Assembly: GCA_902491475.1 (NCBI GenBank)
Contig: CABUHY010000001.1
Span: 62,001 to 126,000 of the forward strand
DNA length: 64,000 nt
Direction: 5' to 3'
From: an uncultured Eubacteriales bacterium
GTDB lineage: Bacteria > Bacillota > Clostridia > Oscillospirales > Acutalibacteraceae
Positions 56,051-63,950 of this stretch are shown here, one piece after another (position 1 is the stretch's first letter; every line of letters begins with the position of its first letter). The translations under genes were made by a program, and so were the position numbers. The notes beneath the pieces are model-generated. The model was not told where the DNA came from and ran no database searches. It saw only the letters and a program-made list of their open reading frames with translations.

Positions 56051-57745
56051 ATGTATCAGGTACTTTACCGTAAATGGAGACCGCAGGTCTTTACCGATGT
56101 TTACGGTCAGGAGCATATAACCGAAACCCTGATGAATGCCGTTGACACTGGAAGAGTTTCTCATGCCTACCTTTTTACGGGTTCAAGAGGTACGGGTAAA
56201 ACCACCTGTGCCAAAATCCTTGCAAAGGCCGTAAACTGCGAGCATCCCGTAAACGGAAACCCCTGTAACGAATGTGCTTCATGCAGAGGTATCGACGACG
56301 GCTCCGTTGTCGATGTTGTGGAAATCGACGCCGCATCAAACAACGGTGTTGACAATATCCGTGATTTGCGTGAGGAAACAAATTATATGCCCTCCTCCGT
56401 AAAATACAGAGTATATATCATTGACGAGGTTCATATGCTTTCAACAGGTGCGTTTAACGCCCTGCTCAAAACTCTTGAAGAGCCTCCCGAGCATGTTAAG
56501 TTCATACTTGCTACGACCGAGGTGCACAAGCTTCCCTCGACAATACTTTCACGCTGCCAGAGGTTTGATTTCAAACGAATTTCCCCCGAGGATATTTCAA
56601 GGCGTTTGAAATATGTTGCCGAGCAGGAAAAAATCGACCTTACCGACGAAGGCGCAATGCTTATAGCGAGAGTTGCGGACGGCGGTATGCGTGACGCCCT
56701 TTCACTGCTTGACAGGTGCGCTTCATACGGCAAAACGATTACCGAGGAGCTTGCAAGCGACGCTGCGGGAATTGCCGGTAAGGAACACATTTATGCGCTT
56801 GTTGACGCTATGCGAGACAGGGACTGTTCCGCAGCTCTTGAAACGCTTAATAAATTATATGAAAACTCCTGCGATATGGAAAGGCTCTTTTCGGAGCTTA
56901 TCTCCCATTTTCGCAATATGATGATTACGCTTACGGTTCCGACATATAAGGACTTAATATTGGCGTCCGACGCCGAAGCCGAAAAAATCAAAACTCAGGC
57001 GCAGTCGCTCACACTTGCCACAGTGCTCTCGGCTATGGAAACGCTCAACAATGCAATATTCGAGCTTAAAAAGGGCGACAACAAAAAAATAACCGCCGAA
57101 ATGGTTATGATAAAGCTTTGCACGCCTGAGCTTATGAGTGACAACGCCGCATTGCTTCGCAGAATTTCGGAGCTTGAAAATAAAATAAATTCGGGCAATA
57201 TAACCGTAAAATCCGCTTCCGAAAATGTAAAGGAAAATCCGTTTACGGCGCCGAGAAGCATTACGGAAGCCAAGACGCAGACACCTGCCGTCAAGGAAGA
57301 AAAAACAGAAATACACGAAACCGTACGAACGGAAATCCCCGTTTCACAGCAGGCGGAAATTCCGAAGCCGGCTTCCCCCGCTCCCACGGGTTCCGATGAG
57401 TCAAAGCCGTTTATGAAATGGTCGGATGTTCTTGACATTGTGCAGAAATCAGACCCGATGATTATGAGCTTTCTCAACAACTCGACCGCATATATAAAAG
57501 ACGGATTTATGTGCATTAAGCCCGCAAATCCGATTTTACAGCAGTTCATTACGAAAAAAGAGCATTCCGAAATCGTATTGAGCGCCATTAAAGAGGTCAC
57601 GGGTCAAGAGCTCAAAATTACTCTTGTTACCGATGACCGCCCGAAACAGACGGAAAAGAAAGCCGAAAGCACATCAAATATGAGCCCGCTGGACTCGCTT
57701 TTTGAGCGTGCAAAAAAGCTTGATATACAGATAATCGAACAGTAA
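56051..57745 (+). CDS. dnaX: DNA polymerase III subunits gamma/tau
   Basis: Clamp-loader ATPase. 564 residues: MYQVLYRKWRPQVFTDVYGQEHI, Walker A GSRGTGKTT, zinc module (CEHPVNGNPCNECASC), DEVHMLS, sensor SRCQRFDFKR, then a Pro/Glu-rich linker and C-terminal tau-like domain. I use the ATG at 56051 with AAAGGTG upstream; an in-frame ATG at 55982 lies inside the SRP RNA. Same gene order dnaX-ybaB-recR as in most Firmicutes. Confidence 0.97.
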   Translation: MYQVLYRKWRPQVFTDVYGQEHITETLMNAVDTGRVSHAYLFTGSRGTGKTTCAKILAKAVNCEHPVNGNPCNECASCRGIDDGSVVDVVEIDAASNNGVDNIRDLREETNYMPSSVKYRVYIIDEVHMLSTGAFNALLKTLEEPPEHVKFILATTEVHKLPSTILSRCQRFDFKRISPEDISRRLKYVAEQEKIDLTDEGAMLIARVADGGMRDALSLLDRCASYGKTITEELASDAAGIAGKEHIYALVDAMRDRDCSAALETLNKLYENSCDMERLFSELISHFRNMMITLTVPTYKDLILASDAEAEKIKTQAQSLTLATVLSAMETLNNAIFELKKGDNKKITAEMVMIKLCTPELMSDNAALLRRISELENKINSGNITVKSASENVKENPFTAPRSITEAKTQTPAVKEEKTEIHETVRTEIPVSQQAEIPKPASPAPTGSDESKPFMKWSDVLDIVQKSDPMIMSFLNNSTAYIKDGFMCIKPANPILQQFITKKEHSEIVLSAIKEVTGQELKITLVTDDRPKQTEKKAESTSNMSPLDSLFERAKKLDIQIIEQ

Positions 57746-57757
57746 GGAGATATAAAA

Positions 57758-58099
57758 ATGAAAGCAAGAATACCCAATCAGCCCGCAGGCGGCAATATGA
57801 TGAAAAGAATTCAGGATATGCAGCAGAATATGCAGACTCTCCAGGAGGAGCTTGCAGTTGCCGAGTATTCCGCTTCATCGGGCGGCGGTGCGGTTGATGT
57901 TACCGTAAGCGGCTCGCACGAAATTAAAAAAATTGCTATCAAGCCCGAGGTTGTTGACCCCGAGGATGTTGAAATGCTTGAAGATATGCTCATCGCCGCT
58001 CTCAACGAGGCTATGAGAAAAGCCGACGAAACGGCAGAGAGAGAAATGGAAAAGATTACCGGAGGAATTAACATTCCCGGTATGAACGGTATGTTTTAA
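57758..58099 (+). CDS. ybaB: YbaB/EbfC nucleoid-associated protein
   Basis: 113 residues; DNA-binding dimer. MMKRIQDMQQNMQTLQEELAVAEYSASSGGGAVDVTVSGSHEIKKI is the typical start, with VDPEDVEMLEDMLIAALNEA and a Gly/Met-rich tail. AAGGAG upstream; its stop overlaps the recR start by one base. Confidence 0.97.
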   Translation: MKARIPNQPAGGNMMKRIQDMQQNMQTLQEELAVAEYSASSGGGAVDVTVSGSHEIKKIAIKPEVVDPEDVEMLEDMLIAALNEAMRKADETAEREMEKITGGINIPGMNGMF

Positions 58100-58698
58100 T
58101 GGCTAATTATGTTCCTGCGCTTGATAAGCTTGTCGAAGAATTTCGCAAAATGCCGTCAATAGGAACAAAATCCGCCGAGAGACTGGCTTTTTATGTGCTT
58201 TCCCTCAAGGATAAAGATGTAAAATCTCTTACGGACGCCATTGTGAACGCTCACGACAAAATTCATCAGTGCAAAGTGTGTAAAAATCTCACAGAAAACG
58301 AAGTTTGTTCTATTTGTGCAAGCGACAAGAGAGACAGAAGCGTTATTTGCGTCGTTTCCGACCCGAGAGATGTTGTCGCCCTTGAAAGAACGCACGATTA
58401 CAGAGGACTTTACCATGTTTTGCACGGGGTTATCTCCCCTATGAACGGCGTGGGTCCCGAACAGCTGACAATTAAGGATTTAATGTCGAGATTATCCGAC
58501 AATACTGTTAAAGAGATTATTATGGCGACCGACCCGACCATTGAGGGCGAAGCGACGGCAATGTACATTTCAAGACTTCTCAAGCCCTTTGACATCAAGG
58601 TTACACGCTTGGCTTACGGTATTCCCGTAGGCGCTGACCTTGAATATGCGGACGAGGTTACCCTTTCCCGTGCGCTTGAATGGCGCAGAGAGATATAA
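58099..58698 (+). CDS. recR: recombination mediator RecR
   Basis: 199 residues. Helix-hairpin-helix (MPSIGTKSAERLAFYVL), four-Cys zinc finger (CKVCKNLTENEVCSICAS), Toprim domain (VICVVSDPRDVVALERT) and the C-terminal Walker B-like segment (LAYGIPVGADLEYADEVTL). Coupled to ybaB through TAATG. Confidence 0.98.
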   Translation: MANYVPALDKLVEEFRKMPSIGTKSAERLAFYVLSLKDKDVKSLTDAIVNAHDKIHQCKVCKNLTENEVCSICASDKRDRSVICVVSDPRDVVALERTHDYRGLYHVLHGVISPMNGVGPEQLTIKDLMSRLSDNTVKEIIMATDPTIEGEATAMYISRLLKPFDIKVTRLAYGIPVGADLEYADEVTLSRALEWRREI

Positions 58699-58709
58699 CA
58701 GGTAGGCTT

Positions 58710-59171
58710 ATGAACGAAAACAGCAGAACAGTTGCACAGAATAAAAAAGCATATCACGACTACTTTGTGCTTGAAGAGTACGAAGCAGGTATTGAATTGT
58801 TCGGAACGGAAGTAAAGAGTATCCGTGAGGGCAGAGTCAACCTAAAAGACGCCTGGTGCAGTATCGACAACGGCGAAATTTTTGTCAACGGTATGCACAT
58901 AAGCCCCTATGAACAAGGAAATATTTTCAACCGTGACCCCCTGCGAAAGAAAAGACTGCTTATGCACAAAAAGGAAATCCATAAGCTTTACGGAACTATC
59001 AAGCAACAGGGATTAACGCTGATTCCCCTCTCCGTCTATTTCAAAAAAGGAAAGGCGAAAATCAAGGTAGGTCTCTGCAAGGGTAAAAAGATTTACGACA
59101 AGCGAGATGTTGCCGCTAAAAAAGAGGCGAACAGGTCGATTGACAGAGAAATCAAGGAAAGAATGAGATAA
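58710..59171 (+). CDS. smpB: SsrA-binding protein SmpB
   Basis: 153 residues; binds the tRNA-like domain of tmRNA and brings it to stalled ribosomes. NKKAYHDYFVLEEYEAGIELFGTEVKSIREGRVNLKDAW, LTLIPLSVYFKKGKAKIKVGLCKGKKIYDKR and the Lys/Arg tail are typical. Start at 58710 (AGGTAGG upstream). Its RNA partner ssrA follows by 56 bp. Confidence 0.98.
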   Translation: MNENSRTVAQNKKAYHDYFVLEEYEAGIELFGTEVKSIREGRVNLKDAWCSIDNGEIFVNGMHISPYEQGNIFNRDPLRKKRLLMHKKEIHKLYGTIKQQGLTLIPLSVYFKKGKAKIKVGLCKGKKIYDKRDVAAKKEANRSIDREIKERMR

Positions 59172-59185
59172 TTTTCTCAAACCGT

Positions 59186-59213
59186 TTGAAATTTCCGATA
59201 TTTGATATATAAT
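59186..59213 (+). promoter_or_regulatory. promoter of ssrA
   Basis: TTGAAA (59186-59191) and TATAAT (59208-59213), 16 bp apart, about 15 bp before the mature tmRNA end. Confidence 0.75.
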
Positions 59214-59227
59214 ATCTATATAAATAC

Positions 59228-59578
59228 GGGGACGAAAGGATTTCGACGGGGATTTTGAGTCGTAATAAGCGAGCGGTGGCGAGGAACCACCATAAAAGCC
59301 TCAAAGTTTAGAAATAAACGACAAAAACGAAGTTTTACTTGCTGCCTAATTAAGGCGGCTGTTCCCTCGGGAAGCACTGCGGTCCCGAACGGAGCATCAA
59401 GTAGCAGTAAATGTGAATGAGCGACCGCCTTGTAACTCATCACACACAACAGGGCTACTGAAATCAAACGCCTGTCGTTAGGCTTTTGACAGAGGGAATG
59501 TTTATATAGCGAATACGCTCGTAGAAAGTTACGGGGAGAGATTTTCGGACGCGGTTTCGAGTACCGCCGTCTCCACCA
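59228..59578 (+). ncRNA. ssrA: transfer-messenger RNA
   Basis: One-piece tmRNA of 351 nt. The acceptor stem pairs GGGGACG (59228) with CGTCTCC before the encoded ACCA end (59575-59578); the T-arm is GCGGTTTCGAGTACCGCC (59551-59568). The tag frame lies at 59314-59349 and ends LAA-stop: with AUA as resume codon it reads INDKNEVLLAA. smpB lies just upstream. The 3' end is the start of the 173-bp tandem repeat. Confidence 0.97.
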
Positions 59579-60213
59579 AAAAATAAGGACCGCTTAACAG
59601 CGGTCTTTATTTTTTTCGTATAAATGTAAGGCGGTACTCGAAACCGCATTGTCCATATTTTGTGAGGCACAGCCGAACAAAACGGACATATAATGCGAAA
59701 GGTTGCGAAGCAACGAACGAAGCGAAGCTTCGGGTGTCGCCGTCTCCACCAAAAAATAAGGACCGCTTAACAGCGGTCTTTATTTTTTTCGTATAAATGT
59801 AAGGCGGTACTCGAAACCGCATTGTCCATATTTTGTGAGGCACAGCCGAACAAAACGGACATATAATGCGAAAGGTTGCGAAGCAACGAACGAAGCGAAG
59901 CTTCGGGTGTCGCCGTCTCCACCAAAAAATAAGGACCGCTTAACAGCGGTCTTTATTTTTTTCGTATAAATGTAAGGCGGTACTCGAAACCGCATTGTCC
60001 ATATTTTGTGAGGCACAGCCGAACAAAACGGACATATAATGCGAAAGGTTGCGAAGCAACGAACGAAGCGAAGCTTCGGGTGTCGCCGTCTCCACCAAAA
60101 AATAAGGACCGCTTAACAGCGGTCTTTATTTTTTTCGTATAAATGTAAGGCGGTACTCGAAACCGCATTGTCCATATTTTGTGAGGCACAGCCGAACAAA
60201 ACGGACATATAAT
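59565..60213. repeat. 173-bp tandem repeat seeded by the tmRNA 3' end, 3.75 copies
   Basis: Units at 59565-59737, 59738-59910, 59911-60083 and 60084-60213 (partial), apparently identical. Each unit starts CGCCGTCTCCACCA (the tmRNA end), then a terminator hairpin, then an inverted copy of the tmRNA T-arm (GGCGGTACTCGAAACCGC, first at 59630-59647), then about 90 bp ending CGAAGCTTCGGGTGT. No protein-like frame; ORFs through it only reflect the repeat. Confidence 0.95.
59585..59617 (+). terminator. ssrA terminator (first of four identical copies)
   Basis: AAGGACCGC-TTAACA-GCGGTCTTTATTTTTTT: stem GGACCGC/GCGGTCT. The same hairpin recurs 173, 346 and 519 bp further on. Confidence 0.88.
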
Positions 60214-60225
60214 ACATTTCTTATC

Positions 60226-60384
60226 GTAGGGCGGGGGCTTGCTCCCGCCGCTAATAAACATCAAATTTTCGTTATCTCTCCCTCAGTCATTTTTCAGAAG
60301 AAAAATGACAGCTCCCTCTGCGATGGGGCAGAAGCACTAACCAAATTTGATATAAAATTCGGCGGGAGCAAGCCCTTGCCCTAC
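60226..60384. repeat. MITE-like element with 25-bp terminal inverted repeats
   Basis: GTAGGGCGGGGGCTTGCTCC (60226 onward) is mirrored by GGGAGCAAGCCCTTGCCCTAC ending at 60384, two mismatches. The inside holds the core CCCTCAGTCATTTTTC / GAAAAATGACAGCTCCCTC also seen at 21330-21385. No transposase. It directly follows the tmRNA repeats. Confidence 0.8.
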
Positions 60385-60427
60385 ATCATTCGCTATAAAT
60401 TTCAATTTGTTATGTCCACGCTTTACT

Positions 60428-60727
60428 TTACCCTTGCTCATCAACAATGATTTCGAGAATGCCCTCTTTTTCTTTCTTGGGCTTGTTTTTCTCGGCTTCT
60501 TCGTAAATCTTTTTGTTTTCGGGGTCGAGGAATTCTTTGAAAATCTCGGGGCGGACAACGCTGCTGTGAATTATGCTTCCGCAGTCTTTGCAGATTGTAT
60601 GCACTATCTGCGAGCCGAACACGCCGCCTCTGACATCGGAATAAGCGCATGCCTGCTCGGTCTGATAACCGTAAACCAACATTTTCGAGCCGCAGTACGG
60701 GCACTCTTCATAGACAATTTTTTTCAT
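60428..60727 (-). CDS. small zinc-ribbon protein, unknown function
   Basis: 99 residues. Two Cys pairs, CPYCGS (Cys9, Cys12) and CKDCGS (about 46-49), form a likely zinc ribbon; the C-terminal third is Lys/Glu-rich and ends in IVDEQG. Its ATG shares a base with the stop of the upstream surface protein gene, so the two are coupled. No family name recognised. Confidence 0.75.
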   Translation of the reverse strand: MKKIVYEECPYCGSKMLVYGYQTEQACAYSDVRGGVFGSQIVHTICKDCGSIIHSSVVRPEIFKEFLDPENKKIYEEAEKNKPKKEKEGILEIIVDEQG

Positions 60728-61449
60728 TAAAATCTGCCCTCCCTTAATCTTTTATTTCTTATAAATAAAATGATTGCAACAACAAGCAAAACAGCGCCGA
60801 CAGCACCAAATGCTATCGCAAGCTTGTTGTAAATTCCGCTTGTGCTTTTGACTTCTACGGGCTGAGCATCAACGCTTACTGCCTCGGTCGGTGCCGAAGG
60901 TTGCGTTTCGGTAACAGTCTCGGTTTCCGGTTCCGCTGTCGTCGCCTCCGTAACGGTAGTTTCCTCGGCGGCTCTGACGCTGTTGATTAAATAAGTGCGC
61001 CTTGAACCGTTTTGCGCCGTAACATATACATACGATTTATTCTCGCCGACATCAAGCTTGAGATAGCCCTGCGGTATTTCGATTTTTGCGTTGCCGTCAG
61101 CCGCAACGGCTTCGATTTCAAGGCTTTCGACATCAAACGGTACGGAAATCGAATATGTCCTTGTCGAACGCTTAAACTCCGGAGAAAGCGCAATTTCAAC
61201 GCTTGTGCCGTCCTGCTTTTTACCGACAACACGCAACGAGGTCAACTCATTATTAGATGAAGCTGAATTGCTCCGTGCCTGCGTATTGGTTTGAGCTCTG
61301 CTTTCCGTAGTCTGTTGAGCCTGTGTGGTTTCGGCAGGTGCCGTTTCCGTATTACCGTTTTCGGGCTCTGCAAACACGGCAAAACCGAAAGTTAAAATCA
61401 ATATCAAAATCAAAGCAACCGTTCTGCTTACATTTATAAATTTAGCCAT
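60727..61449 (-). CDS. membrane-anchored surface protein with cadherin-like beta-sandwich domain
   Basis: 240 residues: signal peptide (about 1-27, ending AVFAEP), a Thr/Gln/Ser-rich stretch, one cadherin-like beta-sandwich (about 66-158: LTSLRVVGKKQDG, LSPEFKRSTRTYSISVPFDVESLEIEAVA, YVYVTAQNGSRRTYLI), a Thr/Glu/Pro-rich stalk, and a C-terminal transmembrane helix (AFGAVGAVLLVVAIILFI) followed by RNKRLREGRF. It is thus held in the membrane with the domain outside. Ligand unknown. Confidence 0.82.
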   Translation of the reverse strand: MAKFINVSRTVALILILILTFGFAVFAEPENGNTETAPAETTQAQQTTESRAQTNTQARSNSASSNNELTSLRVVGKKQDGTSVEIALSPEFKRSTRTYSISVPFDVESLEIEAVAADGNAKIEIPQGYLKLDVGENKSYVYVTAQNGSRRTYLINSVRAAEETTVTEATTAEPETETVTETQPSAPTEAVSVDAQPVEVKSTSGIYNKLAIAFGAVGAVLLVVAIILFIRNKRLREGRF

Positions 61450-61476
61450 AAATTTCCTCCGTTACATATTGATTTA

Positions 61477-61505
61477 ATATTACCATATATTTACATTTAA
61501 TTCAA
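61477..61505 (-). promoter_or_regulatory. promoter of the cadherin-like/zinc-ribbon pair
   Basis: TTGAAT (61500-61505) and TAATAT (61477-61482), 17 bp apart, minus strand. Confidence 0.5.
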
Positions 61506-61517
61506 CATAAACATCAC

Positions 61518-61555
61518 AAAAGCCCCGAACAATGCCTGTGCATATTCGGAGCTTT
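61518..61555 (-). terminator. terminator of the amino-acid ABC operon
   Basis: AAAGCTCCGAA and TTCGGGGCTTT with a 16-nt loop, followed by TGTGATG on the minus strand; T-run short. Confidence 0.65.
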
Positions 61556-61583
61556 CATCTTTTTAATTTTACATTTTTTGTTT

Positions 61584-62381
61584 TTACATTCTCAAAGTGG
61601 AATTTAAGAAGCTTTTGAGTCTTTCGCTCTTGGGGCTGTCAAAGATTTCCTCGGGTGTTCCCTGCTCGGCAAGCACGCCATCGTCCATAAATACGACCTT
61701 ATCGGAAACGCTTTTTGCAAAGCCCATTTCATGCGTTACGATAAGCATTGTCCTGCCCTCTTTTGCAAGGTTTGATATGACCTTGAGCACCTCTCCCGTA
61801 ATTTCGGGGTCAAGAGCCGAAGTGGGCTCGTCAAAGCATAAAAGCTTCGGAGAAAGCATCAATGCCCTTGCAATGGCAACTCTTTGCTGCTGACCGCCCG
61901 AGAGTTCGCACGGATATGCCTGCAATTTGTCGGCAAGACCGACGCTTGAAATTATGCTCTTCGCCTCTTCTTCAAGCTTCGAGAACTGCTGCTTTCTTTC
62001 GTCCTTGCCAACCTTTTTTGCTTTAAATTCCTCTTTCAAAAGCAGTTCCTTGGCAAGAGTAACATTTTTCAATACATTATACTGCGGAAAGAGATTAAAG
62101 TTCTGAAAGACAAGACCTGTAAGCAGTTGATTTTTTCTTTTTTCCTCTTTTGAGCGTCTGTCCTTTTCGGAACCGTCAAAAAGCGTGTTTTCAGCTACTT
62201 TAATAACGCCGCTGTCTGCCGTTTCAAGACCCGTAATGCACCTTAAAAGCGTTGTTTTACCGCTTCCCGATGAGCCGATAAGAGACATTACCTTGCCCTC
62301 TTCAAGGGTAAGCGAAATCCCTTTGAGCACCTGATTGTCGGCAAAATTTTTGCGTAAATCCTTTATTTCCAATATATTCAT
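61584..62381 (-). CDS. amino-acid ABC transporter, ATP-binding protein
   Basis: 265 residues: Walker A GSSGSGKTT, Q-loop VFQNFNLFP, signature LSGGQQQRVAIARAL, Walker B LLCFDEPTSALD, H-loop VTHEMGFA. Compared with typical GlnQ/HisP proteins there are two charged insertions (GSEKDRRSKEEKRKNQ and KEEFKAKKVGKDERKQQ). Start at 62381 behind AAGGGGG; 13 bp after the permease. Confidence 0.93.
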   Translation of the reverse strand: MNILEIKDLRKNFADNQVLKGISLTLEEGKVMSLIGSSGSGKTTLLRCITGLETADSGVIKVAENTLFDGSEKDRRSKEEKRKNQLLTGLVFQNFNLFPQYNVLKNVTLAKELLLKEEFKAKKVGKDERKQQFSKLEEEAKSIISSVGLADKLQAYPCELSGGQQQRVAIARALMLSPKLLCFDEPTSALDPEITGEVLKVISNLAKEGRTMLIVTHEMGFAKSVSDKVVFMDDGVLAEQGTPEEIFDSPKSERLKSFLNSTLRM

Positions 62382-62394
62382 TTTAGCTTCCCCC

Positions 62395-63084
62395 TTAAAC
62401 CTTGAAATAGTCGAGCTTCTTTTCAAGCTTTGAGAAAAGAACCGTCAGAACGCCGTTGAATATGAGATAATAAACCGCTGTGAAGAACAGGGGCCAAATT
62501 ACGCCGGAAATTCCGTGCGAGCCCTTCATAAAGGACTGACCTGCCCAGATAATCTCCTGCAATGCGATAATTCTTGAAAGAGAAGTATCCTTGACAAGAG
62601 TGATAATTTCGTTTGACATCGGCGGTATAATGCGCTTTATCATCTGAAGGAGGGTTACTTTGAAAAAGATTTGCGATTTTGACATACCGAGTACGATACC
62701 TGCCTCCTGCTGACCCTTGGGTACGCTGACAATACCGCCTCTGAATATCTCGGAAAAATAGCAGGCATAGTTGAGAATAAACGCAACGCACGCCGCCATA
62801 AATCTGCCGTCCTCTCCGCCGCCCCAAAGCTGAACGCCGAAAACAAGACCCGGCAAATAGAAAATAATAAGCAACTGAATCATAAGCGGCGAACCTCTTA
62901 CAATCCACACAATAACTTTAATCAGCACGCTCAAAGGCTTAAATTTCGACATTGAGCCGAAAGATATAAGCAAGCCGAGCGGTATTGCTCCGATTAAAGT
63001 AAAGATAAACAATTTGAATGTTTGCAGGAAACCGACATTCAACGCATTGAAAACTATCGGAAACTGTTCTGCGAACTGACTCAT
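62395..63084 (-). CDS. amino-acid ABC transporter, permease
   Basis: 229 residues of the HisM/GlnP family, about five transmembrane segments, with the EAA loop (EAGIVLGMSKSQIFFKVTLLQMIKRIIPP) that contacts the ATPase and SLSRIIALQEI after it. AAGGAG precedes the ATG. A single permease gene, so probably a homodimer. Confidence 0.93.
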   Translation of the reverse strand: MSQFAEQFPIVFNALNVGFLQTFKLFIFTLIGAIPLGLLISFGSMSKFKPLSVLIKVIVWIVRGSPLMIQLLIIFYLPGLVFGVQLWGGGEDGRFMAACVAFILNYACYFSEIFRGGIVSVPKGQQEAGIVLGMSKSQIFFKVTLLQMIKRIIPPMSNEIITLVKDTSLSRIIALQEIIWAGQSFMKGSHGISGVIWPLFFTAVYYLIFNGVLTVLFSKLEKKLDYFKV

Positions 63085-63099
63085 AAAAACTCCTTAAAC

Positions 63100-63138
63100 G
63101 CCGAAAACAGAGAGTACTTTGCGTATTCTCTGTTCGGC
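63100..63138 (-). promoter_or_regulatory. stem-loop between binding protein and permease genes
   Basis: GCCGAACAGAGAATAC and GTACTCTCTGTTTTCGGC (minus strand) form a long stem with a 5-nt loop and no T-run. Such hairpins often protect the binding-protein message and lower downstream expression. Confidence 0.6.
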
Positions 63139-63164
63139 AAAATATAATATTTTCTGAAATTCGA

Positions 63165-63950
63165 TTATTTAATAAGCGAAGCCTGTACGCCGTACTGCTC
63201 TGCTGTCTTTTCCATTGAACCGTCAGCCATGGAAGAAGTGAAGAAATCGTTGAGCTTTGCAACAAGGTCGCTGCCCTGACGGAAGCCTACGCCGTATTCC
63301 TCATCGTTAAGAGTTACGGTATATGTAAGGTTTTCATAGCTTGTGCCCTCGCCTACCATAGCCGCAGCCATAAGTCTGTCGATGATAGCCGCATCGCACG
63401 AGCCCGATTTAACTTCGAGAAGAGCGGTTGCCTGGTCAACTACGGGTGTAGCGTTGTAGCCGTTTGCAGCTGCCGCCTTTTCGCCCGCCGAACCTGCTTC
63501 AACGGCAAATTTGAGGTCTTTGCAAGCTTCGGCTGTTGTGTATTTATCGGCAACATCCTTGTTTACGATTACGACCTGACCGTTATTGCAATAAGCGTTT
63601 GAGCAATCCATTGAAGATTTAACTTCGTCGGTAAGAGTCATACCGTTCCATACGCAGTCGATTTTCTTATCGCTGAGTTCAAGCGCCTTATTATCCCAAT
63701 CGATAACTACAAACTGAACTTCAACTCCGAGGCTCTTTGCGAAAGCCTTTGCCATATCGGCGTCAAAGCCTATCCATTCGTCGCTGCCCGACTCCTTGTA
63801 GTCCATAGGCTCAAACTCGGTAATACCAACTACCAAAGTGCCCTTTTCCTGAACATAAGCAAGGTCGGAAGTTTCCGTTTTAGCTCCGCAGCCAGCAAAC
63901 ATACAAGCTACAAGAACGAATGCACAAATTACTGCTAATACCTTTTTCAT
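63165..63950 (-). CDS. amino-acid ABC transporter, substrate-binding lipoprotein
   Basis: 261 residues. Lipoprotein signal with lipobox FAGC (Cys about 21), then a family 3 solute-binding fold: GTLVVGITEFEPMDYKE, WIGFDADMAKAFAKSLGVEVQFV, CDAAIIDRLMA. A polar amino acid is the likely ligand; which one is not clear. Start at 63950 behind GGAGG. First gene of the three-gene transporter operon; its promoter probably lies beyond 63970 near the window edge. Confidence 0.93.
   Translation of the reverse strand: MKKVLAVICAFVLVACMFAGCGAKTETSDLAYVQEKGTLVVGITEFEPMDYKESGSDEWIGFDADMAKAFAKSLGVEVQFVVIDWDNKALELSDKKIDCVWNGMTLTDEVKSSMDCSNAYCNNGQVVIVNKDVADKYTTAEACKDLKFAVEAGSAGEKAAAANGYNATPVVDQATALLEVKSGSCDAAIIDRLMAAAMVGEGTSYENLTYTVTLNDEEYGVGFRQGSDLVAKLNDFFTSSMADGSMEKTAEQYGVQASLIK

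Noticed and set aside
57712..57718. A AAA AAG slippery heptamer in frame near the end of dnaX
   Set aside because: In E. coli this motif makes the short gamma subunit mid-gene, but here a -1 shift meets TGA two codons later and removes only about four residues, so a regulatory role is unlikely.
59565..60213. Possible CRISPR array
   Set aside because: The repeats are 173 bp, directly adjoining and without unique spacers, and no cas gene is near.
59607..60264. Repeated minus-strand frames starting MPHKIWTMRF
   Set aside because: They arise because the 173-bp repeat is not a multiple of three and is open by chance; there is no ribosome site, and the sequence is the antisense of a tmRNA-derived terminator unit.
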